64,000 nt of DNA from Ohtaekwangia koreensis (GCF_900167975.1 NZ_FUZU01000002.1:7501-71500); one strand, 5' to 3'; shown: positions 55,231 to 63,121, numbered from the stretch's first letter. A program made the numbers and translations. Notes: generated from the sequence alone by a model not told the origin.

Positions 55231-55464
55231 TATTTGAGTATAACTTACTTTCGGATTATATACTTTATTCTGCACGTAACTCTTACCCATATACTCTAGA
55301 CTCTGCCTAAATATTCCATTTCATACAAATTTAGCTGAGCAACACGGTCTTGTGATATACAGGTCTCGTAATATGTAGTGTATATATGTGTTCATCTGCC
55401 GGAATATTCACATATAGCGCGCTTATCTATACAACTCCATCCACCTCAATTGCGGGCTTGTCTT

Positions 55465-55498
55465 AAAAAGAAAAAGCCTGGGCTATCAACCCAGGCTT
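55465..55498 (-). terminator. Terminator after the porin-like gene
   Basis: AAGCCTGGG (55474-55482) pairs perfectly with CCCAGGCTT (55490-55498) around a seven-base loop. The minus strand continues with a T-rich tract (rc of 55465-55473). On the plus strand the tract is short, so it mainly serves the barrel gene. Confidence 0.8.
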
Positions 55499-55519
55499 TA
55501 ACCGCTTTAAATTAATCAT

Positions 55520-56152
55520 CTACGGATGATGATTTAGATTAAATGCCAGGTATAACTGGGCAAATGAGTTTTTAGAGTCGCCAATGATATCTCTTGCTGT
55601 TTCACTGTCAGCAATTTTAGCGAGACCGTAGTTATAGCGTGCACCTACTTGCGCAGGTCCAAAATTAAAACCGATACCTCCTACTAATCCGTAGTCAAAT
55701 GATTTGAAATTATCTTTATCAAGATCATCACTGCCGCTACCAAAATCACCATCGGTAGAAATGTTTGCTCCTAGAAGATAAGAGCCATAGGCACCGAGTT
55801 GTAAATCAACTGACTCACCTAACTTAAACACAGCAAGTACTGGAACATCGATATAGTTTAAATTGAATTTAGTTTCCTGATCGATAATTCCATCGGTTAC
55901 AAATTTCGAACCCTTGGTTGAATACAACAATTCAGCCTGCAGTCCGAATGCTTCTGTGGAGATAATCTCTCCAAACAAACCAACGTTAAAACCGTATCTT
56001 GCATTTTCATCGTCTACGTCATCAACATACAGGTTACTAACATTCAATCCGCCTTTGATACCAGCTCTTCTCTCCTGAGCGAAGGAGGTAACGGTAGATG
56101 CTATTGTAAATATCCCCGCAACCAACAAGATGTGTTTCAATTTTGTTTTCAT
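55520..56152 (-). CDS. Small outer-membrane beta-barrel (porin family) protein
   Basis: 210 residues: signal peptide (HILLVAGIFTIASTVTSFAQ), then repeated amphipathic strands (AGIKGGLNVSNLYVDD, YGFNVGLFGEIISTEAFGLQAELLYSTKG, VQLGAYGSYLLGANI-like, FDYGLVGGIGFNFGPAQVGARYNYGL) ending in FAQLYLAFNLNHHP. This matches the eight-stranded PorT/outer-membrane-protein beta-barrel group. The acidic loop DSGFGSGSDDLDKDN-like segment is presumably exposed. No ligand known; possibly a general structural or adhesion protein. Confidence 0.85.
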   Translation of the reverse strand: MKTKLKHILLVAGIFTIASTVTSFAQERRAGIKGGLNVSNLYVDDVDDENARYGFNVGLFGEIISTEAFGLQAELLYSTKGSKFVTDGIIDQETKFNLNYIDVPVLAVFKLGESVDLQLGAYGSYLLGANISTDGDFGSGSDDLDKDNFKSFDYGLVGGIGFNFGPAQVGARYNYGLAKIADSETARDIIGDSKNSFAQLYLAFNLNHHP

Positions 56153-56329
56153 AGTGTTTTTTAATTTGCGGGATAAGAAAAATAACTATGCCATCGAGTG
56201 TTGATGAACCAAATTGACTATTTAATATAATACTCTATATAGAATAAAAGAGTCGACTAAATATTTACCCAATTTATATAGATGTAGAACACGTTAACCT
56301 ATACATACATCTTAAAGCTATAGATTGAA

Positions 56330-56361
56330 TAAAAAAGCCACTGGATATCGATCCAGTGGCT
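56330..56361 (-). terminator. Terminator after the DUF1328 gene
   Basis: AGCCACTGGAT (56336-56346) pairs perfectly with ATCCAGTGGCT (56351-56361), loop of four bases. The minus strand then runs into about six Ts. It lies 30 bases beyond the DUF1328 stop. Confidence 0.88.
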
Positions 56362-56390
56362 CATCTATTATACATACATGGAATACCCTG

Positions 56391-56555
56391 CTAGTTTCTT
56401 CTGAAAGATCCGGCAATCAGAGAAACCAGAAAGATCACAATAGCGATAAAGAAAATTATTTTAGCCGCGTAAGCTGCACTGGCAGCAACGCCACCAAATC
56501 CAAAAATAGCTGCAACAATAGCTATTATTAGAAATATTATAGTCCATCGTAACAT
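56391..56555 (-). CDS. DUF1328 (YtjA-like) membrane protein
   Basis: A 54-residue protein read on the minus strand from ATG 56555: [20 protein letters not shown], then [20 protein letters not shown] and [14 protein letters not shown]. Two transmembrane helices with the small-residue stretch GFGGVAA between them are the hallmark of DUF1328/YtjA, small inner-membrane proteins often induced under stress. It is monocistronic, with its own terminator 30 bases downstream. Function unknown. Confidence 0.93.
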   Translation of the reverse strand: MLRWTIIFLIIAIVAAIFGFGGVAASAAYAAKIIFFIAIVIFLVSLIAGSFRRN

Positions 56556-56764
56556 AAATAATTGTGTTTAGTCTACACATTATAGTACTAGAAATTCATG
56601 CCTGGCCGGATACTATGTATATAAATTCGACATGTGCATGTAGATGATTATCCCCAAAGATTACCCCATTGTTGATACTTAGCTTTAATAATTATTAAGA
56701 TTAGTACATGGCACATCCTTTTCTTATGTCATGACGCATAAGTATACATTTAAACAATACAATT

Positions 56765-56950
56765 ATGACAAGCCTGGAATTAAAAGGAAAATGGAATGAA
56801 GCTAAGGGTAAGCTTAAACAAAAATATGGTGAACTTACTGATGATGACTTAGCTTTCACATCTGGTAAAGAAGATGAACTATATGGTCGTCTTCAGCAGA
56901 AACTTGGAAAGTCAAAAGAAGAAGTAAGAAAAATGATTGAAGAAATTTAA
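56765..56950 (+). CDS. CsbD family stress protein
   Basis: 61-residue soluble protein: MTSLELKGKWNEAKGKLKQK, then YGELTDDDLAFTSGKEDELYGRLQQKLGKSKEEVRKMIEE. The KGKWNEAKGKLKQ and LTDDDL pattern is diagnostic of CsbD, a small helical protein of unknown biochemistry often made in general or sigma-B-like stress. Near DUF1328, ferritin-like and envelope genes, it fits a stress cluster. Start at the only plausible ATG. Confidence 0.95.
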   Translation: MTSLELKGKWNEAKGKLKQKYGELTDDDLAFTSGKEDELYGRLQQKLGKSKEEVRKMIEEI

Positions 56951-56976
56951 TCTGATATCATTACTGATGCTTAACA

Positions 56977-57080
56977 GTTTGTAAGGTCATTTTTGGGGTA
57001 TTGCTTCTCTTCATGTACACCACACCATGATCAGTGCAATACTTCCAAAATGAACCTTTGCCTAAAGTGATTTACAAACC
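56977..57080. ncRNA. Structured non-coding element (imperfect inverted repeat)
   Basis: Two arms of about 28 and 45 bases, separated by about 31 bases, can pair in blocks: GTTTGTAA with TTACAAAC at the outside, then GGT-CATTTTTGG with CCAAAATG-A-ACC, and GTATTGC with GCAATAC next to the loop. Small bulges separate the blocks. The element lies between the CsbD gene and the 26-residue peptide gene. It could be a small RNA, a 5' leader for the peptide transcript, or a remnant of a small repeat element. Pairing is seen; transcription and function are inferred. Confidence 0.45.
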
Positions 57081-57139
57081 GTATATCTATATATACGATT
57101 CATATAATTTAGTTGGTCTATAGTTCAGGTAGAAGGTCT

Positions 57140-57163
57140 GGGCCGCTGCGAAGGCAGCGGCCC
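57140..57163 (+). ncRNA. GC-rich leader hairpin upstream of the 26-residue peptide gene
   Basis: A perfect ten-base-pair stem, GGGCCGCTGC (57140-57149) with GCAGCGGCCC (57154-57163), closed by a four-base loop GAAG. It is far more GC-rich than its surroundings and stands 17 bases before the peptide ATG at 57181, with an AAAGG tract between. It is well placed to shield or tune ribosome access. No T-run follows, so it is not a normal terminator. Confidence 0.6.
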
Positions 57164-57180
57164 TTGTAAAGGAAAAGCAT

Positions 57181-57261
57181 ATGAAAGGACGAATCATCAC
57201 CATGCTAATTGCACTATCCATGTTAGTTTTAATTATTGGCATGCAGTTTATACACCTCTAG
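57181..57261 (+). CDS. 26-residue hydrophobic peptide
   Basis: Reads MKGRIITMLIALSMLVLIIG then MQFIHL: a short basic start, one membrane-spanning segment and a polar end, as expected for a small inner-membrane peptide. It has an AAAGGAAAAG tract before the ATG, which is unusual in this window where starts lack Shine-Dalgarno signals. It is preceded by a strong hairpin and followed 27 bases later by a terminator. The shape recalls type I toxin peptides and other small stress membrane proteins, but no homologue can be checked here, so the gene call is tentative. Confidence 0.5.
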   Translation: MKGRIITMLIALSMLVLIIGMQFIHL

Positions 57262-57282
57262 AAACTTTTCACAATCGCTATA

Positions 57283-57320
57283 TATATAAAAAGGTTGCCG
57301 CAACGCGCGTGCAACCTTTT
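57283..57320. terminator. Bidirectional terminator between the peptide gene and gapN
   Basis: AAAAGGTTGC (57289-57298) pairs with GCAACCTTTT (57311-57320) around a GC-rich loop. The plus strand ends in a T-containing tract (CCTTTTACTTT) and the minus strand continues TTTTTATATATA, so it can serve both the peptide transcript and the gapN operon that ends from the other side. Confidence 0.75.
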
Positions 57321-57342
57321 ACTTTATTAAAGCTTACGTAAA

Positions 57343-58962
57343 TCAGAAAATATAGTCGGTGCTTAAGAAAGCAGATTCGCGATTGCGTATAATATTACTG
57401 ATGATGTGTTTATTTTCATCCGTGCTCTTGGTCGAGACCAGCGTACGAATTGAAAACACACGAAGTGCATCTGCGATGGAAAGTGTTCCTTCCGCAGAAT
57501 CCTTTCTACCATTGAAAGGAAATGTATCTGGCCCACGTTGACTTTGAGCATTTATATTGATTCGCCCCATTTGGTTTACGAAAGCATCGATCAACCTGGC
57601 TATCCGTCTTGAATCTGTACCAAATATACTCACCTGTTGTCCGAAGTTAGAGTTCAGTACATATTCAATAGCTTCTTCATCTTCATCGAAAGGTACAATC
57701 GGAACTACCGGCCCAAACTGTTCTTCATAGTAAAGACGCATTTCCTTATTCACCGGATATACAACTGCCGGATAGAAAAATGAATTTAATGATTCACCAC
57801 CATTTTCATTTACAACATTCGCACCGTGTTTCTTTGCGTCTGCTACAAGCTCTTGTAAATATTCAACTTTTCCAGGCTCTGGCACAGGCGTTAATCCAAC
57901 ACCACTGTCCCATGGCATCCCAGGTTTTAACTTCTTTACTTGTGTATTGAATTTCTCAATGAATGAATCGACAACAGCTTTGTGTACAAAAATAATTTTC
58001 AATGCAGTACAACGCTGACCATTGAAAGAAAGACTTCCTGTTATACATTCGGTAACAGCATTATCAATATCTGCATCCGGCAATACTATAGCAGGATTCT
58101 TTGCATCCAGTCCCAATATAGCTTTAAGACGATGAGGTTTAGGATGAAGCCTTTTCAAATCATTCGCTCCTTTATTTGTTCCTATAAAAGCGAAGACATC
58201 GATCTTTCCAGTTTCCATCAACGCACCAACTGTCTCCCTACCTTTTCCATAAATAATATTAATTACACCCGGAGGGAAGCTATCACGAAAGGCTTCTATC
58301 AATGGGCGAATGAGCAGTACACCAAATTTCGCAGGCTTAAAAACTACCGTGTTACCCATGATCAAAGCCGGAATTAATGTGGTAAACGTTTCATTCAACG
58401 GATAATTATAGGGGCCCATACAAAGCGACACACCCAATGGCACACGTCTGATCTGTGCCATGAAACCTTGCTCCTCAATCAGCTTTGCCGAATTACGATC
58501 AAGATCTTTATATGCCTTTATAGTATCCACTATATAGTCGCATGTACGGTCGAATTCTTTTTCAGAATCTTTGAGACTCTTACCGATTTCCCACATCAAT
58601 AACTTAACTACCGTAGCGCGCTGTGCACGCATAGCCACGAGAAATTTTTCAACGTGCTCGATACGTTCCGTTACACTTAAGGTTGGCCACAATCCTTGTC
58701 CAAGATCGTAAGCCTTCACAGCAGCGTCAAGAGCTTCCAGTGCTTCCTTCGAGGTGAGCAATGGAGTGCTTCCAATTACTTTTTGTTTATAGGTGCCGCC
58801 TTCTTTGGTAAAGACAGGGCTGAGTACTGGATTAAGATTACCAGTCCATGTTTTCATTTCACCATTGACCAGGTACTCACGTTGTTCAATTGCTTCTGTG
58901 ATTCTAAAAGCATCTGGAATGGCGCTTTCCTCTGGGAAAACATTCGCTAAAAGTTGACTCAT
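57343..58962 (-). CDS. gapN: NADP-dependent glyceraldehyde-3-phosphate dehydrogenase (GapN-like)
   Basis: Aldehyde dehydrogenase superfamily enzyme, 539 residues, likely oxidising glyceraldehyde-3-phosphate to 3-phosphoglycerate with NADP. Features: MGPYNYPLNETFTTLIPALI and VVFKPAKFG in the cofactor domain, FIGTNKGANDLKRLHP, and catalytic Cys318 in SFNGQRCTALKI. The motif LELGGK, whose Glu is usually the general base, reads LGLDAK here (residues 284-289), as noted in findings. Closest in pattern to non-phosphorylating GapN-type enzymes; other ALDH substrates remain possible. Five bases after deoC, so probably co-transcribed. Confidence 0.85.
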   Translation of the reverse strand: MSQLLANVFPEESAIPDAFRITEAIEQREYLVNGEMKTWTGNLNPVLSPVFTKEGGTYKQKVIGSTPLLTSKEALEALDAAVKAYDLGQGLWPTLSVTERIEHVEKFLVAMRAQRATVVKLLMWEIGKSLKDSEKEFDRTCDYIVDTIKAYKDLDRNSAKLIEEQGFMAQIRRVPLGVSLCMGPYNYPLNETFTTLIPALIMGNTVVFKPAKFGVLLIRPLIEAFRDSFPPGVINIIYGKGRETVGALMETGKIDVFAFIGTNKGANDLKRLHPKPHRLKAILGLDAKNPAIVLPDADIDNAVTECITGSLSFNGQRCTALKIIFVHKAVVDSFIEKFNTQVKKLKPGMPWDSGVGLTPVPEPGKVEYLQELVADAKKHGANVVNENGGESLNSFFYPAVVYPVNKEMRLYYEEQFGPVVPIVPFDEDEEAIEYVLNSNFGQQVSIFGTDSRRIARLIDAFVNQMGRININAQSQRGPDTFPFNGRKDSAEGTLSIADALRVFSIRTLVSTKSTDENKHIISNIIRNRESAFLSTDYIF

Positions 58963-58967
58963 TATAC

Positions 58968-59618
58968 TTAAGGGTTGGTTTGTATTATACTTACTGCTGA
59001 TGAAGTGCCGATACGACTTGCTCCTGCTTCAATCATGCTCATGGCATCGTTAAAAGTTTTTATACCACCCGATGCTTTAATGCCTACAGCGGGCGGCAGA
59101 TTCTCTTTCATTAACGCTATATGTTTGGCATTGGCACCCGTAGGTGCAAAACCTGTTGATGTTTTAACAAAATCGGCACCTGCATCTGCACAGATCTTAG
59201 AAGCTTTTTTTATCTCTTCATCAGAAAGATACGCAGTCTCAATGATTACTTTCAAAAGTTTCTGATGATCATGTGAAAGCTTGCTACACTTGGCTACTTC
59301 GATCTTGGTCCACGGAAGATTCGTTTTAAAAGAAGTTACATTCCATACTACATCGATTTCATCTGCACCATTATCGATTGCACGTTTGATCTCGTCAAGC
59401 TTGGTCTCTGTCATATTATACCCTAACGGGAAACCAGCTACTGTTACCAATATAATTTTAGCGGTACCTATCTCACGCTTCGCGCGCTTTACCCAGAAGG
59501 GAGGAACACAAATGCCGAGGAAATTGAACTTCTTTGCTTCTTCAACGAGTTTGTCAATATCTCCAATTGTAAGAGTAGGACTCAGGTTTGTATGCTCGAT
59601 ATAGTTCGCAAGATTCAT
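58968..59618 (-). CDS. deoC: Deoxyribose-phosphate aldolase
   Basis: Class I aldolase that cleaves 2-deoxyribose-5-phosphate to glyceraldehyde-3-phosphate and acetaldehyde in nucleoside catabolism. 216 residues from ATG 59618. Motifs: YIEHTNLSPTLT, VAGFPLGYNMTETK, EIDVVWNV, LKVIIETAYLSDEEI, and the Schiff-base Lys in ADFVKTSTGFAPTGA, then VGIKASGGIK. It produces glyceraldehyde-3-phosphate, the likely substrate of the downstream gapN product, so the two genes make a short pathway from deoxyribose phosphate to 3-phosphoglycerate. A TTG at 59627 is a less likely start. Confidence 0.96.
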   Translation of the reverse strand: MNLANYIEHTNLSPTLTIGDIDKLVEEAKKFNFLGICVPPFWVKRAKREIGTAKIILVTVAGFPLGYNMTETKLDEIKRAIDNGADEIDVVWNVTSFKTNLPWTKIEVAKCSKLSHDHQKLLKVIIETAYLSDEEIKKASKICADAGADFVKTSTGFAPTGANAKHIALMKENLPPAVGIKASGGIKTFNDAMSMIEAGASRIGTSSAVSIIQTNP

Positions 59619-59782
59619 TACACGCAAGTACTTGTTTAAAAATATAAATCACAAGCTCAGTTCACTATACATTTATATACAGAGCAGGGTACTGTGCATG
59701 TATAGTACTTGATCTATATAAATATTGTCTCGTGTTTCACCAGATAGTTATTCACAATACGATCTTACCTATAGATCCAAAA

Positions 59783-59812
59783 ATAAAACAGCCCGCGAAA
59801 ATCGCAGGCTGT
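59783..59812 (-). terminator. Terminator after the 128-residue basic protein gene
   Basis: ACAGCC-GCGA pairs with TCGC-GGCTGT (59788-59812) with one bulged pair and a short A-rich loop; the minus strand continues TTTTATTTTT. It lies about 34 bases beyond the stop of the gene at 59846. Confidence 0.75.
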
Positions 59813-59845
59813 TCGTTGCTATAACTAGGAAGGTATAGCAAAAGT

Positions 59846-60232
59846 TCAATGGCGCATACCGCATACCTTACAATATTTCATTTTTCCGGGTGGGCGTTTC
59901 TTGGGCGGACGCTTATGACCAAAGTACATCGGATTGGTATACTGTGGCTTCATCAACATTCGCTCATTCCTTCGGATGGTCTTAACTCCTTCACGCATTC
60001 TTGCTTCGTACTCATCTTGTGATTCATACGTAGGTCCAGAAGACTTCTTTCTATTCTTACGCGATTTCTTCGGACCATAATCTTTCTTGGGATAATAAGG
60101 CTCGCCTGGCTCCAGGGTTGTTGGCGAATTTGACTGAGCTTCGGAAGCTGCTTTTTTCTTCTTCCTGGATGATTGCGCACATGTTGTTGCACACATGATC
60201 GCGATCAAGAATAGAGTAATTAGTATACGCAT
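59846..60232 (-). CDS. Small basic secreted protein with CxxC tail
   Basis: I do not recognise this 128-residue protein. It has a signal peptide (ILITLFLIAIMCATTCAQ) followed by a Lys/Ser/Pro-rich, strongly basic mature part (SRKKKKAASEAQSNSPT, YGPKKSRKNRKKSSGPTYE) and a short C-terminal tail KYCKVCGMRH with a CxxC pair and a His. A metal site or surface-exposed electrostatic role is possible. Low complexity makes the prediction uncertain, but the intact signal peptide and terminator support a real gene. Single transcription unit. Confidence 0.65.
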   Translation of the reverse strand: MRILITLFLIAIMCATTCAQSSRKKKKAASEAQSNSPTTLEPGEPYYPKKDYGPKKSRKNRKKSSGPTYESQDEYEARMREGVKTIRRNERMLMKPQYTNPMYFGHKRPPKKRPPGKMKYCKVCGMRH

Positions 60233-60415
60233 AAAGGATCTTTACAAAGATATAAACTGTAATCATTACCCAATCGTATTCCGCATCCGACTGAAGGTCT
60301 TTAAAGGCGATCAAACGAAATGCCTAACCGGTAAATTTTTAAGAGACAGTCTTCTACTCGACAAAAACAACTTTTAATTAACTTTAATTTACATAAATCA
60401 AATAACCCTATCTAT

Positions 60416-61513
60416 ATGAAGTCCTTCTTTTTACTCATTATGGGTCTTTTTTCCCTCGTAGCCAGGGCGTCTGATCCAACACCTCTTGAAATCGGAGCAA
60501 CCGCCCCACCCTTTTCATTGCCGGCAACGGATGGCAAAACATACTCTTTAGAAAGTTTTGCGCAGTATAAAATTTTGGCAATCATATTCACCTGTAACCA
60601 TTGTCCTACAGCGCAGGCGTATGAAGACCGCATCAAACAACTTGTGCAAGACTATACCAGTAAGGGCGTTGGTATAATTGCTATCTCACCAAACGATCCT
60701 CAAGCTGTACGACTGGATGAGCTGGGCTATACTGATCTAAGTGACACATTTGAAGAAATGAAGATCCGCGCAAAAGATAAGCAGTATAACTTCCCTTACT
60801 TATATGATGGCGAGACTTCTTCTGTCTCAATGAAATATGGACCGCAGGCTACACCTCATGTTTTTATTTTCGATACGAAGCGTACACTTCGCTATACCGG
60901 CCGTATTGATGATGGAGAAAAACCAGGCACTGCAAAAACACATGATACACGCAATGCACTGGACGCACTGCTTGCAGGTAAACCTGTAACGACAGAAAAA
61001 ACAAAAACTTTTGGTTGCTCAATCAAGTGGCCATGCAAACGTGATTATGCGAACAAAGCATTTGAAGAATGGGCTAAAGAAAAAGTATCGATCGATGATC
61101 TTGAGATGGCTTCATTAAAACAGTTGCTGAAGAATGAAGGCGTAAACTATAAATTAATAAATGTATGGGCTACGTGGTGTGGTCCTTGTGTTACCGAGTT
61201 TCCAGAGTTTGTGAACATGAACAGGATGTATAGAAACAGGGAGTTTGAATTGGTAACGATCAGTCTCGATGATGTAAACAGGAAACCGAATGCCCTTAAC
61301 TTCCTTACCAAGAAACAAGCTTCTACCAAGAACTATATATTCAAGGGAGATAAATATGCTTTCATGGAAGCGCTTGATAAAAAGTGGGAAGGTTCTTTAC
61401 CCTATACATTGTTCATTGCACCAGGCGGTAAAATTATTTATGGCAAACAAGGATTGATTGACCCGCATGAACTAAAGAAAATTATTGTGGAGAATATCGG
61501 GAGGATATATTAA
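60416..61513 (+). CDS. Exported protein with two thioredoxin-like domains
   Basis: 365 residues with a signal peptide (SFFLLIMGLFSLVARAS). The N-terminal domain is AhpC/TSA-like (GATAPPFSLPATDGKTYSLE, redox pair CNHC in FTCNHCPTAQAYEDRI, FDTKRTLRYTGRIDDGEKPG). After a linker comes a second, TlpA-like thioredoxin domain with WATWCGPC. So a peroxiredoxin-type module and a thiol-disulphide oxidoreductase module are joined in one secreted protein. Likely work: thiol redox or cytochrome c maturation-type chemistry in the periplasm. No partner genes are adjacent. Confidence 0.88.
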   Translation: MKSFFLLIMGLFSLVARASDPTPLEIGATAPPFSLPATDGKTYSLESFAQYKILAIIFTCNHCPTAQAYEDRIKQLVQDYTSKGVGIIAISPNDPQAVRLDELGYTDLSDTFEEMKIRAKDKQYNFPYLYDGETSSVSMKYGPQATPHVFIFDTKRTLRYTGRIDDGEKPGTAKTHDTRNALDALLAGKPVTTEKTKTFGCSIKWPCKRDYANKAFEEWAKEKVSIDDLEMASLKQLLKNEGVNYKLINVWATWCGPCVTEFPEFVNMNRMYRNREFELVTISLDDVNRKPNALNFLTKKQASTKNYIFKGDKYAFMEALDKKWEGSLPYTLFIAPGGKIIYGKQGLIDPHELKKIIVENIGRIY

Positions 61514-61621
61514 TACCTATGCCATCAACACTGGCTTAGTATATATGATGACCAAGAAAATGATTCACCGATACCGATAAGTATAAATTAATACGCAGCG
61601 AGTATACTGTACAAGTGTTTA

Positions 61622-61647
61622 AGTATACATCTGAAAGATTGTATACT
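61622..61647. repeat. Short inverted repeat
   Basis: AGTATACA (61622-61629) and TGTATACT (61640-61647) form a perfect eight-base-pair stem with a ten-base loop, just before the much larger inverted repeat at 61650-61707. There is no T-run. The surrounding sequence is rich in GTATAC. Confidence 0.6.
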
Positions 61648-61649
61648 CA

Positions 61650-61707
61650 TTAAGAACATCAGGCTTTTGCAGATCGCTGGCGATCTGCAAAAGCCTGATG
61701 TTCTTAA
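61650..61707. repeat. Perfect inverted repeat with 28-bp arms
   Basis: Bases 61650-61677 and 61680-61707 are exact reverse complements separated by only two bases (arm begins TTAAGAACATCAGGC, ends GCAGATCGC). The stem is longer than any other in the window and is not followed by a T-run on either strand. It lies between the convergent ends of the thioredoxin-like gene and rmuC, so termination or RNA stabilisation is one reading; a protein-binding or replication/repair structure is another. Confidence 0.85.
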
Positions 61708-61801
61708 GCGCGGCCTGCTCAAATGTAAACCGACTCTCTCTTTAAACCCGCGCTATGCACCTCTCCACTTAACACCAATGAATTTCAGCAGACTAAAAAA
61801 A

Positions 61802-63121
61802 TTATTTCTCAAATAAATCCGCCTGATCCTCCGAACGCTTCAGAAGGTTCGCATCGATTGTCTTGCTCGCTTTAGCTCCAAGCTTCTTTAGGTCTTCAAC
61901 CCTTCGTACCAAGTTTCCACTTCCTACCGATAACTTCTTCATGGATTCTTCATAGAACTTTTTAGAAGAATCAAGATGACGGCCCAAGGTGATCAGGTCT
62001 TCAGAGAATCCTACAAACTTATCATACAGATCGCCAGCCTTGTTCGCTATATCCATTACGTGACGTGTCTGATATTCCTGCTTCCACGTATTTTTAATAA
62101 GCTGAAGCGATGGAATCAACAACGTAGGACTCACAAATACAATCCTTCTTTCGAGCGCTTCTTCATATAGCGTCTTCTCACTCTGGAGCGCCAATATATA
62201 GGCAGGCTCAATCGGTATAAACATAATTACAAAGTCGAGACTGCTATCGGTAATATTCTTCTGGTAATTTTTATCTCCCAGCAATTTCATATGCTGGCGA
62301 ATAGAAGTGAGGTGACTCTTGAGGTGAATTACTTTCTCTTCTTCTGATTCTGAATTTACAAAGTTGTTATAAGCTGTAAGACTCACCTTCGAATCGATAA
62401 TCACATGTTTACTTTCTGGCAAACGGATAATTACATCCGGACGAAGTCTGCCTTCCACAGTGGTGAACGATTCCTGAATGAAATATTCGCGATCTCTTTC
62501 GAGTCCCGATTTCTCAAGTATACTTTCCAGAATAAATTCACCCCACGCACCTTGCGTCTTCGTATCACCACGCAATGCACGCGTCAGGTTTTCTGCTTCA
62601 CGCGTCATTTGTACGTTAAGCTTCTGAAGATTTTCAAGCTGCTCGCGTAAAGCGGAGTTGCGCGATATATTGTCCTTGTGCGTTTCTTCAACCTTCTTTT
62701 CAAACTCTATAATTCGTTCTCCCAAAGGTTTTAACAGATCATACAGATTGGATTTATTCTGATCTGTAAACTTTTTACTTTTCTCTTCGAAGATATCGTT
62801 CGCCAGATTTTTGAATTGCAACGTGAGCTTTTCATTCATAGCTTCAAGTTCCTTCCGCTGGTCCTGAAGTTTCTCTTGTAAATTCCTGTAGTCTGCTTCG
62901 GAAGCAGCCAGACTGTTATTCACCTCCAGTACTTTTTTTCGTTCTATCTCAAGATCATGTTTCAGTTCGCTTATCAAACCTTGCTGCACTTTATTTTTTT
63001 CCTGTTCCAGTACTATAGATGAAGTTGCAGATTGATTTTCAGCCGTAGATTTAAATTTCAAAACGAGCCATGCCGCTACTGCACCGACACCAACCCCTAC
63101 CAATAAAAAAACAATTTCCAT
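61802..63121 (-). CDS. rmuC: DNA recombination protein RmuC
   Basis: 439 residues from ATG 63121. N-terminal membrane helix (FLLVGVGVGAVAAWLVLKF), a long coiled coil (about 30-170), then the RmuC core: GAWGEFILESILEKSGLERD, YFIQESFTTVEGRLRPDVII, HVIIDSKVSLTAYNNF, MFIPIEPAYILAL and VSPTLLIPSLQLIKNTWKQE. RmuC has a restriction-endonuclease-like core and limits inversions and other rearrangements at short inverted repeats. Its gene lies immediately beside the long perfect inverted repeat at 61650-61707. A membrane-anchored nuclease is expected. Confidence 0.94.
   Translation of the reverse strand: MEIVFLLVGVGVGAVAAWLVLKFKSTAENQSATSSIVLEQEKNKVQQGLISELKHDLEIERKKVLEVNNSLAASEADYRNLQEKLQDQRKELEAMNEKLTLQFKNLANDIFEEKSKKFTDQNKSNLYDLLKPLGERIIEFEKKVEETHKDNISRNSALREQLENLQKLNVQMTREAENLTRALRGDTKTQGAWGEFILESILEKSGLERDREYFIQESFTTVEGRLRPDVIIRLPESKHVIIDSKVSLTAYNNFVNSESEEEKVIHLKSHLTSIRQHMKLLGDKNYQKNITDSSLDFVIMFIPIEPAYILALQSEKTLYEEALERRIVFVSPTLLIPSLQLIKNTWKQEYQTRHVMDIANKAGDLYDKFVGFSEDLITLGRHLDSSKKFYEESMKKLSVGSGNLVRRVEDLKKLGAKASKTIDANLLKRSEDQADLFEK

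Noticed and set aside
57982-58377. 131-residue plus-strand frame opposite gapN
   Set aside because: It lies opposite a well-supported enzyme gene and its sequence is Cys/Ile/Ser-rich, typical of an antisense shadow.
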